A DNA stretch of 64,000 nucleotides from Plasmodium relictum (lineage: Eukaryota; Apicomplexa; Aconoidasida; Haemosporida; Plasmodiidae): NCBI RefSeq assembly GCF_900005765.1, contig NC_041691.1:806001-870000 (forward strand). The letters are read 5' to 3'. The first letter of the stretch is position 1. Each line of letters opens with the position of its first letter. Of the stretch, positions 46,178 to 56,450 are shown piece after piece. A model generated the notes under the pieces. It was not told the DNA's origin and ran no database searches. It saw only the letters and a list, made by a program, of their open reading frames with translations. The translations under genes were made by a program, and so were the position numbers.

Positions 46178-46974
46178 AATGCCTATTCTTTTATATCTTT
46201 TTTTATTTTATTTTTCTTTATTTTTATGCAACAATAATTTTTTTTTCAAACATTAAATTAAAAACTTAATTTACAATAAAGATACAAGTTTTTCAATTAT
46301 TAAATTATTGCATTAACAATAAATGATTCTTCTCAATGTTTTTTCTTTTTATTTTTTTTTCGTAAAATGTTCTGAATTTTTAGCACGGCTCTAAAAAGAT
46401 GTGTATACTATTAATAATTGATTCCAATCTAATAAAAAAAAAAAAAAAAATACGTATATAAATATATATACATAAGTATATGCACATATTTTCAAAAAAA
46501 ATTGGAGTGTATTAAAAATATTGTTGTTTTTTTATTTTACATTTTTCATTGCAAACTAGTAACTATAGAAGCTTATAACTTATTCATCAAATATCTAATA
46601 TCTTCATATATTTATCTTTTTTATAAAAAAGTAAAAAACAAAATTTTCAAAATAAATTAAAAAAATTTAAATATTTTTTTATTTATAAATAATTTATTGC
46701 TTTTTAACAAAAATTTGCACTTCATGATTATATATACTACATTATCTTTTAAGGAATATAATTAAAATACATATATATCAAGAAAGAAAAATTTACAATT
46801 AACAAAATTTATAATTATAAAAATAAAATTATAATTTATAACAACAAAATTTTATTATAATTTTTGAAAAATATGGAGGTATAACAAAATAAAAAAAAAT
46901 AAAATGATAAAAAAAATCTAGAAATATCATGTAGAAATAATTTAACGATAAAATTGAAATTTACATTTTTAAGT
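46178..46974. other. Intergenic: GDH 5' flank, AP endonuclease 3' flank
   Basis: 0.8 kb. Two TGCAC cores (46481-46485, 46716-46720). Otherwise low complexity. Confidence 0.6.
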
Positions 46975-49503
46975 TTAATTTTTTCTTTTTTTGCTAAAAT
47001 ATTGAGTTATTTTATTTGTTTTCTTGTGTGGTTGAGTTTCTATTATACTTTGGCATACATTGTTACGTAAATGCGTATGATTTAGAAACGTATAACAACA
47101 TAAAGAAAAAATAGGAGAATTAATTAAATAAATCGGAAAATAAGTAATATATTGATCTAATGTATTACAAATATATTTTAAAGAAATATCATAATCTGAA
47201 CAACATATTTTTATATCTTTTTTTATACATTTTGTTAAATTGTCATTGATAATAAATGTGCAATTAACAGCAATATGGTCACTTAATTTTGGTGAAGTGT
47301 ATATAAAACCAATATAACTTAAAAATTTAAATTGTAAATCATAAAATTCATCATCTTCATTATTATTTATATCCTCAACGAAACCATTTTTTATCTTTTT
47401 TTTTAGTTTATTAAAATAATTAGCATAATTTCTGTTGTTATACAGTGAATTTATATAATCATAATCCATGTCATCATTTTTATTATTCTTTAATAATAAT
47501 TTTTTTAACTCATCATTTAAAATAATTGGTGACTCATATAAGTAGTTGTATTCCTTAATAAATTTTTCATAAAGAATATAATCAATTAAAATATAATCAA
47601 TTCGTGATCCTTCATTTGTTACTCTATATTGTTTATATGTATCCCAGCATGTAAACTTTCCATTAATTGTCTCATGAAAATAGGAAAAGGTATCAACCAT
47701 ATTATCTTCAAAAATTAAATTTTTCAAAAAATTTGTACAACACATTGGCGAAGAGGAAAAACCTACACCATTAGCTATATTTAATAAATCATCTTCTGAA
47801 AGAATTATATTTAAAGATAAAAATATATCATTTAAATGCTTTAAATATAAACAGTTTTCATTTTTAACTATATATTTTCCTTTTAAACAACTCTTAAATT
47901 TATATTTGCATAATACTTTCTTGCAATTTTTTATTTTGTTTTTCAATCTTTCATTATATTTTATATTTTCTTTATTTTTTAAGAAATATTCTTCTATTTC
48001 CTCGTTCTTATTTTTAGTAATATTCTTGAGTAAGTATTTGCTGTCAATTGAAAAAGATTCATACTTTTTCTTTAATTCGTAGTTGATTCTATTTTTTTTT
48101 TTTATAATCTCAGATAAAGCATCATTTTCCTTGATTTTATTTAAATATTTTTTGTTATAATTAATACTGTAATCATTAATTACACTAAAATAATTAGAAT
48201 TAACCAAATGATTACAACTATTACTAATATTATTGTTATTATTATTATTATTATTGTCATTATTATTATTCAAAATAAAATTTTGATTATTTTTGTCTTT
48301 GAAGGAAGAGTTTATTCTTAATTTTGAATCCATTTCAAAATTATTCATATCTTCATTTTTTTTCTCTTTCTCTTCTAAATTATCTTTTTCATTTGTTGAT
48401 TCAAAAATATTCATAGAATTATTAACAAAAAAATAGTATTCATTAGGATAATTTATATATTTATCTTCTATAGAAATTGTATCTAAAGAAAAAAAAAAAA
48501 AAATTTCTTCACGTGAACTAAAGTTATTTCCTATTTTTTTTAAATCACTATCAAAGTTTAGAAAAAAATGAAAAAATTCATTACTTTCCGTTTTCTGCTT
48601 TTTGATTATGAAATTATTTTTATTTTTAAGTGTATTTATTATTAATGGTAATTTGTTACTAATTTTGTTCTTTAAATCTTCCTTCAAGTTAATTTTTTCT
48701 ATATTTGCTAATAATTTATTTAAGTTAATAATATTATTTAGGTAATAAACATCTCTGTTTCTATAGGATATATTAAGATCACCTAATAAGATTATTGGTA
48801 ATCCAGTTGTGATTCTTAATTGTATTAATTTTGCCCTAACAGCATGAAGAAATTTCATTTTGTAATCTAGTCTATCGTAATTATTACCTGAATAAGGGGC
48901 ATATATATTAACAACTATAAAATTTTTATGAATTGTAATTAAAATTCTCCCTTCATTGAAAAAATCACTAACACTCTTGAGAAAATATGTGTTTTCTTTA
49001 TTTTCGCTATTCATTATTTTTTCTCCTTTATCCCTTATTTTAATAATATTTTTATCATTTTTATTACTATCACTGTTATCTTCATTAATTAAAAAAAATG
49101 ATAATGAAGAATCATCTATTTTTGATTTTCTCTTAATCAATAAATCTTCTTTCGAAACGTTATTTGTAAAAAAGGAAAAATTTTGGAATGGTTTATTCGT
49201 AGAACATATAATTTTACTTTTATTATTTACATATGTAGCAATTCCTGAATATCCTTTGAAAATTTTCTCTTTATTTTTTCTTTTACAGCAATTCCAGTAG
49301 GATTCATAATTATCAGAATAAGCATCTAATAAATTAAAATCATTTTCAATAACTGAATCATTTGTTTTTGTTTCTTGTAAGCATAGAATATCTATATCTA
49401 ATTTTTTTAAAAATTCATATAAATTACCATCTTTTTTTTTTATTAGTTCATTACTTTTTTTCCACCCATTTACATTCCAACTTACTATGTGGAATTTTTC
49501 CAT
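46975..49503 (-). CDS. AP endonuclease, exonuclease III family (APE2/APN2-like)
   Basis: Base-excision-repair nuclease that would cut DNA at abasic sites and trim 3' blocks. Single exon, 842 residues. Exo III motifs in order: FHIVSWNVNGWKK (4-16, metal-ligand Asn), LCLQETKTND (about 39-48, metal Glu), NIYAPYSG, LGDLNISYRNRDV (about 240; catalytic Asp/Asn), SRIDYILIDY (about 637), and LSDHIAVNCTF (about 740; Asp-His pair). The catalytic fold is interrupted by two large low-complexity inserts (about 105-190 and 275-570). The protein ends in KTNKITQYFSKKRKN, very like a PCNA-interacting peptide (hydrophobic, two spacers, aromatic pair, then basic). A C-terminal PIP-like motif, and the longer tail, favour APE2/APN2 rather than APE1; there is no zf-GRF. 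No organelle leader is visible. The start is the ATG at 49503. Confidence 0.88.
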   Translation of the reverse strand: MEKFHIVSWNVNGWKKSNELIKKKDGNLYEFLKKLDIDILCLQETKTNDSVIENDFNLLDAYSDNYESYWNCCKRKNKEKIFKGYSGIATYVNNKSKIICSTNKPFQNFSFFTNNVSKEDLLIKRKSKIDDSSLSFFLINEDNSDSNKNDKNIIKIRDKGEKIMNSENKENTYFLKSVSDFFNEGRILITIHKNFIVVNIYAPYSGNNYDRLDYKMKFLHAVRAKLIQLRITTGLPIILLGDLNISYRNRDVYYLNNIINLNKLLANIEKINLKEDLKNKISNKLPLIINTLKNKNNFIIKKQKTESNEFFHFFLNFDSDLKKIGNNFSSREEIFFFFSLDTISIEDKYINYPNEYYFFVNNSMNIFESTNEKDNLEEKEKKNEDMNNFEMDSKLRINSSFKDKNNQNFILNNNNDNNNNNNNNNISNSCNHLVNSNYFSVINDYSINYNKKYLNKIKENDALSEIIKKKNRINYELKKKYESFSIDSKYLLKNITKNKNEEIEEYFLKNKENIKYNERLKNKIKNCKKVLCKYKFKSCLKGKYIVKNENCLYLKHLNDIFLSLNIILSEDDLLNIANGVGFSSSPMCCTNFLKNLIFEDNMVDTFSYFHETINGKFTCWDTYKQYRVTNEGSRIDYILIDYILYEKFIKEYNYLYESPIILNDELKKLLLKNNKNDDMDYDYINSLYNNRNYANYFNKLKKKIKNGFVEDINNNEDDEFYDLQFKFLSYIGFIYTSPKLSDHIAVNCTFIINDNLTKCIKKDIKICCSDYDISLKYICNTLDQYITYFPIYLINSPIFSLCCYTFLNHTHLRNNVCQSIIETQPHKKTNKITQYFSKKRKN

Positions 49504-50469
49504 AAAAAAAAAAAAAGATAAAATAAAACCAAAAAAATCAAATAAAACTAAATAAAATTAATAAAAAGAAATAAAATGAAACAAAACAAAAAAGAATAAA
49601 AAAAAAATAGGAAATAAGAAAAAAAAAAAAATTAAAATATGTTTAAAAATTAAAATTCTATTAATATATTATTTTACTTGTATTTTTCTATTCTGTTATT
49701 TAAAACAAAATTCACACACACATACATAAACATATGTATAGTATACATTTTAAACTGATAAAAAATAATTGAACCCTTTTTTTTTTAGAAGAGTATAGTA
49801 TGATAGCAAACTGTTAAATTAGTATAAAAAAAAAAAAAAATATACCTTATTAATAAAAAAAACATATCATGGTCTAGTGGTAAGTGATGATATATAAATA
49901 TAGGGAAATTAGATATATATATTTTAATTTATTAAAATACAAACGAATAAAATAATAATATTTTCTATATTATACACAATAAAGATTTTATAACTTATTT
50001 TTCTTTTAAATTCATACTTTTATATAAAAAATGTTATATCAAATAAAAGTTTATAAAATGTATCTTTTTTTATTTTACGGATATTTTTTATTTTTTTTTA
50101 TCATTTTTGATTTTTAAACAAATATTTTAAAAATTCATTTTTATAATTTAAGACAATTTGTAGTTATTTTTTTAAATATTTCACTATTTCAAATTTGAAA
50201 ACTTCCTTTGATTATTTAAAAAATGGATAGAAAAATCTATATAAAAGAATTTATAAATCATACCATTTCTTATTCAGGTCAGGTATTTAATAAGAATGAC
50301 AAAAATAAATAAAAAAAAAAGAAAGAAAAGAAAAAAAAGAAAACATATAAGTAAACATATAAATTACGGAAATCAAATAAAAATAAGTCATAAAAGAAAA
50401 AAATTAAATAAAAAAAATGTAATATAAAAAAAAAGATAAATAATAAGATGATCTATGTAGTGATAATGT
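49504..50469. other. Intergenic: AP endonuclease 5' flank
   Basis: 0.97 kb between two minus-strand genes. A-rich stretches near both ends; a short TGGTCTAGTGGT at 49870-49881 resembles a tRNA D-arm but is isolated (rejected). Confidence 0.65.
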
Positions 50470-51843
50470 TTAAAAGGTTCTTCTCTGTTTAATTCGATAT
50501 AAAACCAACGAGTTATTTAAAAAATCTCTAAATGAAACTATAATATGAGATATTCTACTGGAGACCTGAATTAATTCAGAAAAATCTTTACAATTATTAA
50601 ATAATTGTATATCCATTCTTAAAGATATAAATCCAACATTAGGAACTTTCATCTCTTTTTCTTCATCAATTTTATTAACTTCATTTAAGTTATCGCTTAT
50701 ATTTCCTGTTTCATCCTCACATATATACTCTCTATTTATTTCTTCCTCATATGCTAAATTGTTGCATTTTTTTTCTTTATCTAAATTTTTCTTATCATAT
50801 TCTTCTTTTTCTTCATTAAATACTTTTTCTTTTATTTCGTTTTTTATTTTTTCTTTATCTTCTTCATTAAAACTATCTTCATTAAACTTACGTGTATTTT
50901 TTATATTTTTTGAATTTTTTTTTCCTAATACATCTTTTTTTTCTTTTTCGTAATTATCTTTGTCTAGATTCTCATACACAAAGAATTCTGATGTTATTAA
51001 ATGAGATGGAAAATGTGTATAAAAAGAGCAATCCAAGTTACCAGATAAATCCATCGTTTTAGTTGTTAAGTGAATATTTTTACATAAACCAAGTGCTATA
51101 TATTTATCATATTCATCTTCATAATGTATTGAAATGACAGCTAACAAATAATCATTTTTTTTTAAAATAAAAATAACTTCATTTTTTCTAATAATAAACT
51201 TTTCAAAAGAATTTTCTTGAGTATTTGTTTTTGTTAAAAAAAAGTGCATTAAAGGACCACATTGCAAAGCTTCTCTAATTTTTGATAAATGATTTGCTAC
51301 AAGAAATGTTTTAATTGGGTTGTCTGGAATTTCATAAAGTTCTATTTGTAAATCATAACCAAACTCTTCTTTTTCTAAAATATGTGTGTGTATTTTGAAG
51401 TTTTCCTCATCATGATAGCAACTCAGGAAATATGGAATAGTAAATTCATTCCAAATTTTTTCAAAATGATTGTGTGAAATATATATTTGTAAGGAATCTA
51501 ATACATTGTATTTGTCTTCTTTATAGAAATTTTCTACTTCATAATCTTTTAAATATTCTTCTTCTATATATTTAACTCTTAAATTAACAGATTTTTCTAA
51601 TTTTATTTTTGAGTGTGCCTCTACTTTATATATAATATCATCAATATCATAAATATATTTGGTTAGTACATATCTTTCTGTTTCTCTATCCACTATGTGA
51701 TCATTTATATAATATGCACTTGGAATCGGTACACCTTCTCTTATTAGATTATATATTGTTTCAAATAAAACTTTATTATTTGAAATATATAAATTTGATT
51801 CACATTCAATACTCTTTATTTTTTTATACAATCTTTCACACAT
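50470..51843 (-). CDS. ARPC2: ARPC2-like protein (divergent Arp2/3 complex 34-kDa subunit)
   Basis: 457 residues, single exon. Not obvious at first, but the order of elements follows ARPC2 (p34-Arc). N-terminal domain: ETIYNLIREG..., DSLQIYISHNHFEKIW, then YDLQIELYEIPD and a helix LVANHLSKIREALQCGPLMHFF. C-terminal domain: IIRKNEVIFILKKNDYLLAV with DEYDKYIALGLCK, equivalent to the paired strands of p34, then a strand ending FYTHFPSHL (human: VLFSHREPPLEL), then NVGFISLRMDIQLF and a long terminal helix VSFRDFLNNSLVLYRIKQR (human [22 protein letters not shown]). A Lys/Glu-rich insert (about 300-400) sits before the last block. Plasmodium lacks a canonical Arp2/3 complex, but a reduced, divergent one acting in male gametes has been reported (memory). 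The assignment is by eye; structure prediction would decide. The start is the ATG at 51843. Confidence 0.62.
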   Translation of the reverse strand: MCERLYKKIKSIECESNLYISNNKVLFETIYNLIREGVPIPSAYYINDHIVDRETERYVLTKYIYDIDDIIYKVEAHSKIKLEKSVNLRVKYIEEEYLKDYEVENFYKEDKYNVLDSLQIYISHNHFEKIWNEFTIPYFLSCYHDEENFKIHTHILEKEEFGYDLQIELYEIPDNPIKTFLVANHLSKIREALQCGPLMHFFLTKTNTQENSFEKFIIRKNEVIFILKKNDYLLAVISIHYEDEYDKYIALGLCKNIHLTTKTMDLSGNLDCSFYTHFPSHLITSEFFVYENLDKDNYEKEKKDVLGKKNSKNIKNTRKFNEDSFNEEDKEKIKNEIKEKVFNEEKEEYDKKNLDKEKKCNNLAYEEEINREYICEDETGNISDNLNEVNKIDEEKEMKVPNVGFISLRMDIQLFNNCKDFSELIQVSSRISHIIVSFRDFLNNSLVLYRIKQRRTF

Positions 51844-52559
51844 CTTATATGCTTATTTTTCTTTGTATATTTTTTTTTTCCTTTTCCTCTTCTCCATAAA
51901 AAATAATATATTATAATGGTCTTTTTTCTTTAAATGGAAATTTTATTTTTATTTTTTTATTTTTTTGATAATTTTTCTATAACTCTTTTTATGATATATT
52001 TAAATAAAATAAAATATACTTATATTATTTTAATATATTTTTTTATATGAATAAAAAATTGCTTATTATATATATATATTTATGATATTTAAATAAAATG
52101 ATATATTTATACACACAAATATATACACATATATATTATGCACATATATATATACACAATATTATACTATTTTACAATTTTACCTATTCTATATTTTTCT
52201 ATATAGTAAAATAAATGATAAAAGAAAAGTATATTCCTTTTATTTTTATAAGCAATATTAAAATTTAAAAATTTAGTTAAATAGAGAAACAGAATAAAAT
52301 AAAGATATTTGAAACTTAAAAAAAAAAAAAATTATATTCGTTTAATACAATGTTAGGAATATAAAAAAAAAAAAAAAAGAAGTTGTCATATTAAAAATAT
52401 ATGAATTCTTTATATATTTAGTATTTAATTATTAAAGTTATCTATATTAATGATTTCTATGATATTTTATCAAATCTTGAATATACTAAAAATATTCTTA
52501 AGGAATTTTTTTAAGAATATACCATTCAATTATAAGGAAATCTTTTTTTTTTAAACAAT
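51844..52559. other. Intergenic: ARPC2-like 5' flank, ATG5 3' flank
   Basis: 0.72 kb with a TGCAC core at 52139-52143, (TA)-rich runs and A-tracts. No exon seen. Confidence 0.6.
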
Positions 52560-55079
52560 TTAATATGAAGGTATACGGAGAATAATATGGAGGAAATTAT
52601 CAAATTGAGCAAAATTGGTTGTAAGCCAATATAGTGGTGTTTTTAAAGGTATTTGTATTCCATTTATCATTATAAACATATAATCACTAAAAATTAAATA
52701 ATAATCTTCTTCAAAATAGAATATAGTTTCACTATTTAAATATATGTCATACATATTTTTTGGGTTATTTATATATTTTTCCTTTTTTTTTTCATCTATA
52801 TTTAACTTAACGTTTTCATTATAAAATTCTCTTATTTTTATTTTATCTCCAATTTCTTTATTTTCTATATCAACTTTATCTTCTAAATTTTTTTTTTTTT
52901 CTTTTTTTATTTTTCTAAAAAACGAAGGAAACATTTCATGTAAAAAATCTCCTAATGTGTACAAAAAAAATTCTTCAATGACATTTTTATTTTTTTCTGA
53001 ATAAATTATTTTAAATAATGGAAATTTTGTTATTATCTGATTATATGGAGGACCGTATATATGTATAATTATAGGAACTTCTTTAACTAGTTTTTCATCT
53101 TTCAGAATTTCATGTGTAATACATTTTTCTTTACTATAATTTCCATGTGAAAAAGAGGAATTACTTTTTCTACAATTACTATTTTCTTTATTTATATTTG
53201 TAAATACTAAATTATCATTATTTTGTTTATATTTCTTTTCAATATGTAGACCATTATTATAAGTATTAACTGAAAAATTAATATTAGAATAATTATTACC
53301 ATTTGCATTATTTATGCAACTATTTATAATAGTATTTTTTATCATATTATTGTCAGAAAGGTAAAAATCTTTAGAATCATTTGTTTGATTAGATACATCA
53401 TTATTTATTGTTGACCTATTTTCATTATTACAATCATTTTTGTTTAATATATATTCATTTTCATTTTTAATATTCTCCTCAATTTCATCAGAAAATCCCA
53501 ATTTTTTGTTGAAAGTATAGTTATCATATTTCTCACCCTTTATATTAGTCTCTTCTCTCTCCTTATTTTCTTTATTTGGATTATTTTCTATACTTTTAGT
53601 ACATACAAAAAAATAATTTATTTTCTCAATGAATTCATTATTAAAATAATCTATAAATTTAATCATATTGTAATCAATATATTCTCTATATAATGAACAA
53701 ATATTTTCAACATTAAAATTTTTCAAATTACATAAAATTTTTTTTTCAATTTGTTGTGGTAGCATTTGTAATAATCTGTTACTTTTGCTAAATATATAGC
53801 TTGCTTTTTTTAATTGATTTATTATGTGTTCTTCAAAATCACTAAATCCCCTATATAGAGGTATACAACTATTGTATGATAGAACATTTATGTTTCCATT
53901 ATAGCCTTTTTTATCATTTTTATTAGAATCATAATAAGGATAGTCCTCCTCTCCTTTGAAATGAACTATTAATTTCCATGGGATATTTTTATTTGATATA
54001 CTTAAAAATTGTTTTTCATACCATTCATTATTTATTTCTTTTCTCATAATTAATTTATAATATCTTGAATCATTTTTAAAGTACATATTTTTTTCATATA
54101 TCTTTTTATTATTTTCTTTATTTTCATAATCCTTATCGTATTCCGATATATCATCTCTTATTTTACTGGAAAAATTCTTATCAAATTCTAGACTATTCTC
54201 TTGTGTATTATTAAAAACATGTTTTGGAGAAAATTCCTCTTTTGATTTATAGTTCATTTCATTACACTTTTTCATAACATTTATCCCCATTGCTTTTTCT
54301 CTAATTTTATGATTATCATTTTTTATTTTATCATTGCATATGTTTTCATTATATTTTTTTTTTAATTCATCTACCTCTCTTGTATCTTCTACAGCTGCTT
54401 GAATCATATTTTTAGAAATAGACAAATCCTTTATATTATCATTATTTAAGTCAATGTCTATTTCATTATTGAATTCTACTTCTGAATTGTAATTAATTGA
54501 GTCTTTCGTTGCATCTTTATTTAATGTATAATTATTTTCATTTGTATCATTAGTTTCTTTTATTATTATGTTATTAGAATTATTTATTTCTTTGTATGGA
54601 ACTTTTATAATATTTACGTAATCGTTAAATAATTCATTACTAGAACAGAATTTCAAATTTTGTTTTTTTTCATTTATATAAGTATTTTCACTTTCAATAT
54701 CACAATAAATATCGAATAATACACCTATAGGTAATCTCCAATCAAGAATGATTCTTTCATTTTTGTTTTCTCTATTTTCATTATTTGAATCATCATCTAA
54801 ATTTTCTTTTTTATTTTTAAAACACTCAAAATAAACACCGCATTTATTACCGTAAAAAGGTAAAATAAATGACTTAAAATATTCTAGGCATTTTGGAATT
54901 ATATTTGATAAATACATATATCTTTGAACATATATATAATAATTAGATGGAGATATAAGAGATACTGACTCCTTTTCATTAAGTGATAAGCATAATACTA
55001 ATCCACTTTCTTTTATATTATTATTTATTTCTTCTATATTTGGTTTTTCTAAAAAAGGAATTTTGTTTTTTTCTTGCAT
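52560..55079 (-). CDS. ATG5: Autophagy protein ATG5 (ATG12-ATG5-ATG16-type conjugation scaffold)
   Basis: Partner of ATG12 in the E3-like complex that lipidates ATG8; in Plasmodium, ATG8 serves apicoplast maintenance (established). 839 residues, single exon, against ~275 in human. Recognisable blocks: LDWRLPIGVLFDIYCD (human WHYPIGLLFDLL), PWKLIVHFKG (human PWNITVHFK), FEEHIINQLKKASYIF (human IEAHFMSCMKEADAL), SLYREYIDYN, VPIIIHIYGPP, FLYTLGDFLHEMFPSFF (human QLHTLGDLLKEVCPS), and FIMINGIQIPLKTPLYWL..DNFLHIILR (human HGIEPMLETPLQWL..DNFLHI). Lys424 aligns with the human conjugating Lys130. The extra ~560 residues are Asn/Asp/Lys/Glu inserts between UFD halves (about 150-345 and 480-665). The start is the ATG at 55079. 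Confidence 0.9.
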   Translation of the reverse strand: MQEKNKIPFLEKPNIEEINNNIKESGLVLCLSLNEKESVSLISPSNYYIYVQRYMYLSNIIPKCLEYFKSFILPFYGNKCGVYFECFKNKKENLDDDSNNENRENKNERIILDWRLPIGVLFDIYCDIESENTYINEKKQNLKFCSSNELFNDYVNIIKVPYKEINNSNNIIIKETNDTNENNYTLNKDATKDSINYNSEVEFNNEIDIDLNNDNIKDLSISKNMIQAAVEDTREVDELKKKYNENICNDKIKNDNHKIREKAMGINVMKKCNEMNYKSKEEFSPKHVFNNTQENSLEFDKNFSSKIRDDISEYDKDYENKENNKKIYEKNMYFKNDSRYYKLIMRKEINNEWYEKQFLSISNKNIPWKLIVHFKGEEDYPYYDSNKNDKKGYNGNINVLSYNSCIPLYRGFSDFEEHIINQLKKASYIFSKSNRLLQMLPQQIEKKILCNLKNFNVENICSLYREYIDYNMIKFIDYFNNEFIEKINYFFVCTKSIENNPNKENKEREETNIKGEKYDNYTFNKKLGFSDEIEENIKNENEYILNKNDCNNENRSTINNDVSNQTNDSKDFYLSDNNMIKNTIINSCINNANGNNYSNINFSVNTYNNGLHIEKKYKQNNDNLVFTNINKENSNCRKSNSSFSHGNYSKEKCITHEILKDEKLVKEVPIIIHIYGPPYNQIITKFPLFKIIYSEKNKNVIEEFFLYTLGDFLHEMFPSFFRKIKKEKKKNLEDKVDIENKEIGDKIKIREFYNENVKLNIDEKKKEKYINNPKNMYDIYLNSETIFYFEEDYYLIFSDYMFIMINGIQIPLKTPLYWLTTNFAQFDNFLHIILRIPSY

Positions 55080-56450
55080 AATTTGTATTCTTTCTATTAT
55101 TTATCTATTTATTTTTATAAATTTATATATATATATATTCATAGAAATATATGAGATTATATTAAAAATTTTACCACAACTACATTTTTATAATAACAAA
55201 AGTAATAAAAACAGAAAGCGTATAAAAGTAGACAATTTTAAAGAAAAATGAATTACGCTGACGGCAAAAAAAAAAAAAAAAAAAAAAAAAACTAACAAAA
55301 AAAAAAGAAAAAAAGAAATACTTTTTCTTAAAAACATGAAATTACATTAAAATAAATAACTTGTAATTAAAAAGTTACACATGCATAGAGTAAATATACG
55401 AAAATTTTGTAAAAATTTTATATATAAATTTTTTTTTATAAATTATACATATTTAAGGAAAAGATAGAAAATTTATTTTATGAATTACTTATTATATTTT
55501 GCATATCGAGTTTAATACTTTTTTATTTATTACATTTGACCCTGCTTATATCAATGTTATTTAAGATTCTTATTTTATATATATATATATAGTATTTTTT
55601 TTTTTTTTTATTTTATCCTTTTAGTTTTAATGAAAAAAGTTTATTTCATCTGAATTAATCCTATATAAGGTATTAAATTAAACATACGTTTTCATAAAAT
55701 TTATTTTTAAATGAAATAAAGATTTGAAATTATCAATAATTTTTATTTGAATAAAATTATATAGAACACAGCAAAATAGAAAAATATAGTTCTTGAATAT
55801 ATTATTATCTTCTTTAAATTTTGAGAATTTTTTCTATTTTTTAAAGATTTTAAAAATATTTGCATAATTTTCTTAATGCATATTTTTTTTTTTTTCGAGT
55901 TGAAAAAGAAAATAATTATATGAATATAATTCTATATTCATTTTGTATTTAATCTTTATATATAGTGATTATCTTAATTATATATGTAATATAACTTTGA
56001 ATTATTGTGATTACTATAAAAGTAGTAGTTATATTTGCTCTTTTTTTTTTTTCTGTTTTTAAATAGGACAAAATGTAGAAATAAAAATTAATTTTTACCT
56101 TCAAAAAATAGAAAATAAAAACAAAATAAAATGAAGGAAAATTTTCTTATATTTTTATAGAAAATGTTAATGAAAATTTTCTATTCATTTTTCTAATAAT
56201 AAAAACAAAAAAAAAAACTCACTTTTTTAAATATAATTTTATCTAGAGTATTTACATATGTATGTAAACTTAATTCTCATTAATTGAGACAATTTTTTTT
56301 TTTTTATTAAGAACTTTCGAGTTTCTCATACTACATTTCTTTTATATAATTAGTTATTTTTTCTATTATATGTTTTATTTCTTTTTGAAAAAGAAGTAAA
56401 TGTATGAAATGTGATTATAAAGTGTGACTATTAATAAAAATAGGAAGAAA
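55080..56450. other. Intergenic: divergent promoter region of ATG5 and PPIP5K
   Basis: 1.37 kb between divergent genes. A long A-run near 55266-55290 and scattered poly-T. A 62-codon plus-strand frame at 55063-55251 overlaps the ATG5 start and is low complexity, so not called. Confidence 0.65.

Noticed and set aside
49861-49890. tRNA gene (TGGTCTAGTGGT resembles a D-arm)
   Set aside because: No acceptor stem, no T-loop GTTCGA-type sequence and no anticodon arm in the A/T-only flanks.
55063-55251. 62-codon plus-strand ORF
   Set aside because: Overlaps the ATG5 start region; low-complexity Ile/Tyr/Lys sequence with no family trait.
56424-56450. Nine-residue extension of PPIP5K from GTG
   Set aside because: The first ATG is at 56451 and the upstream codons show no family similarity.
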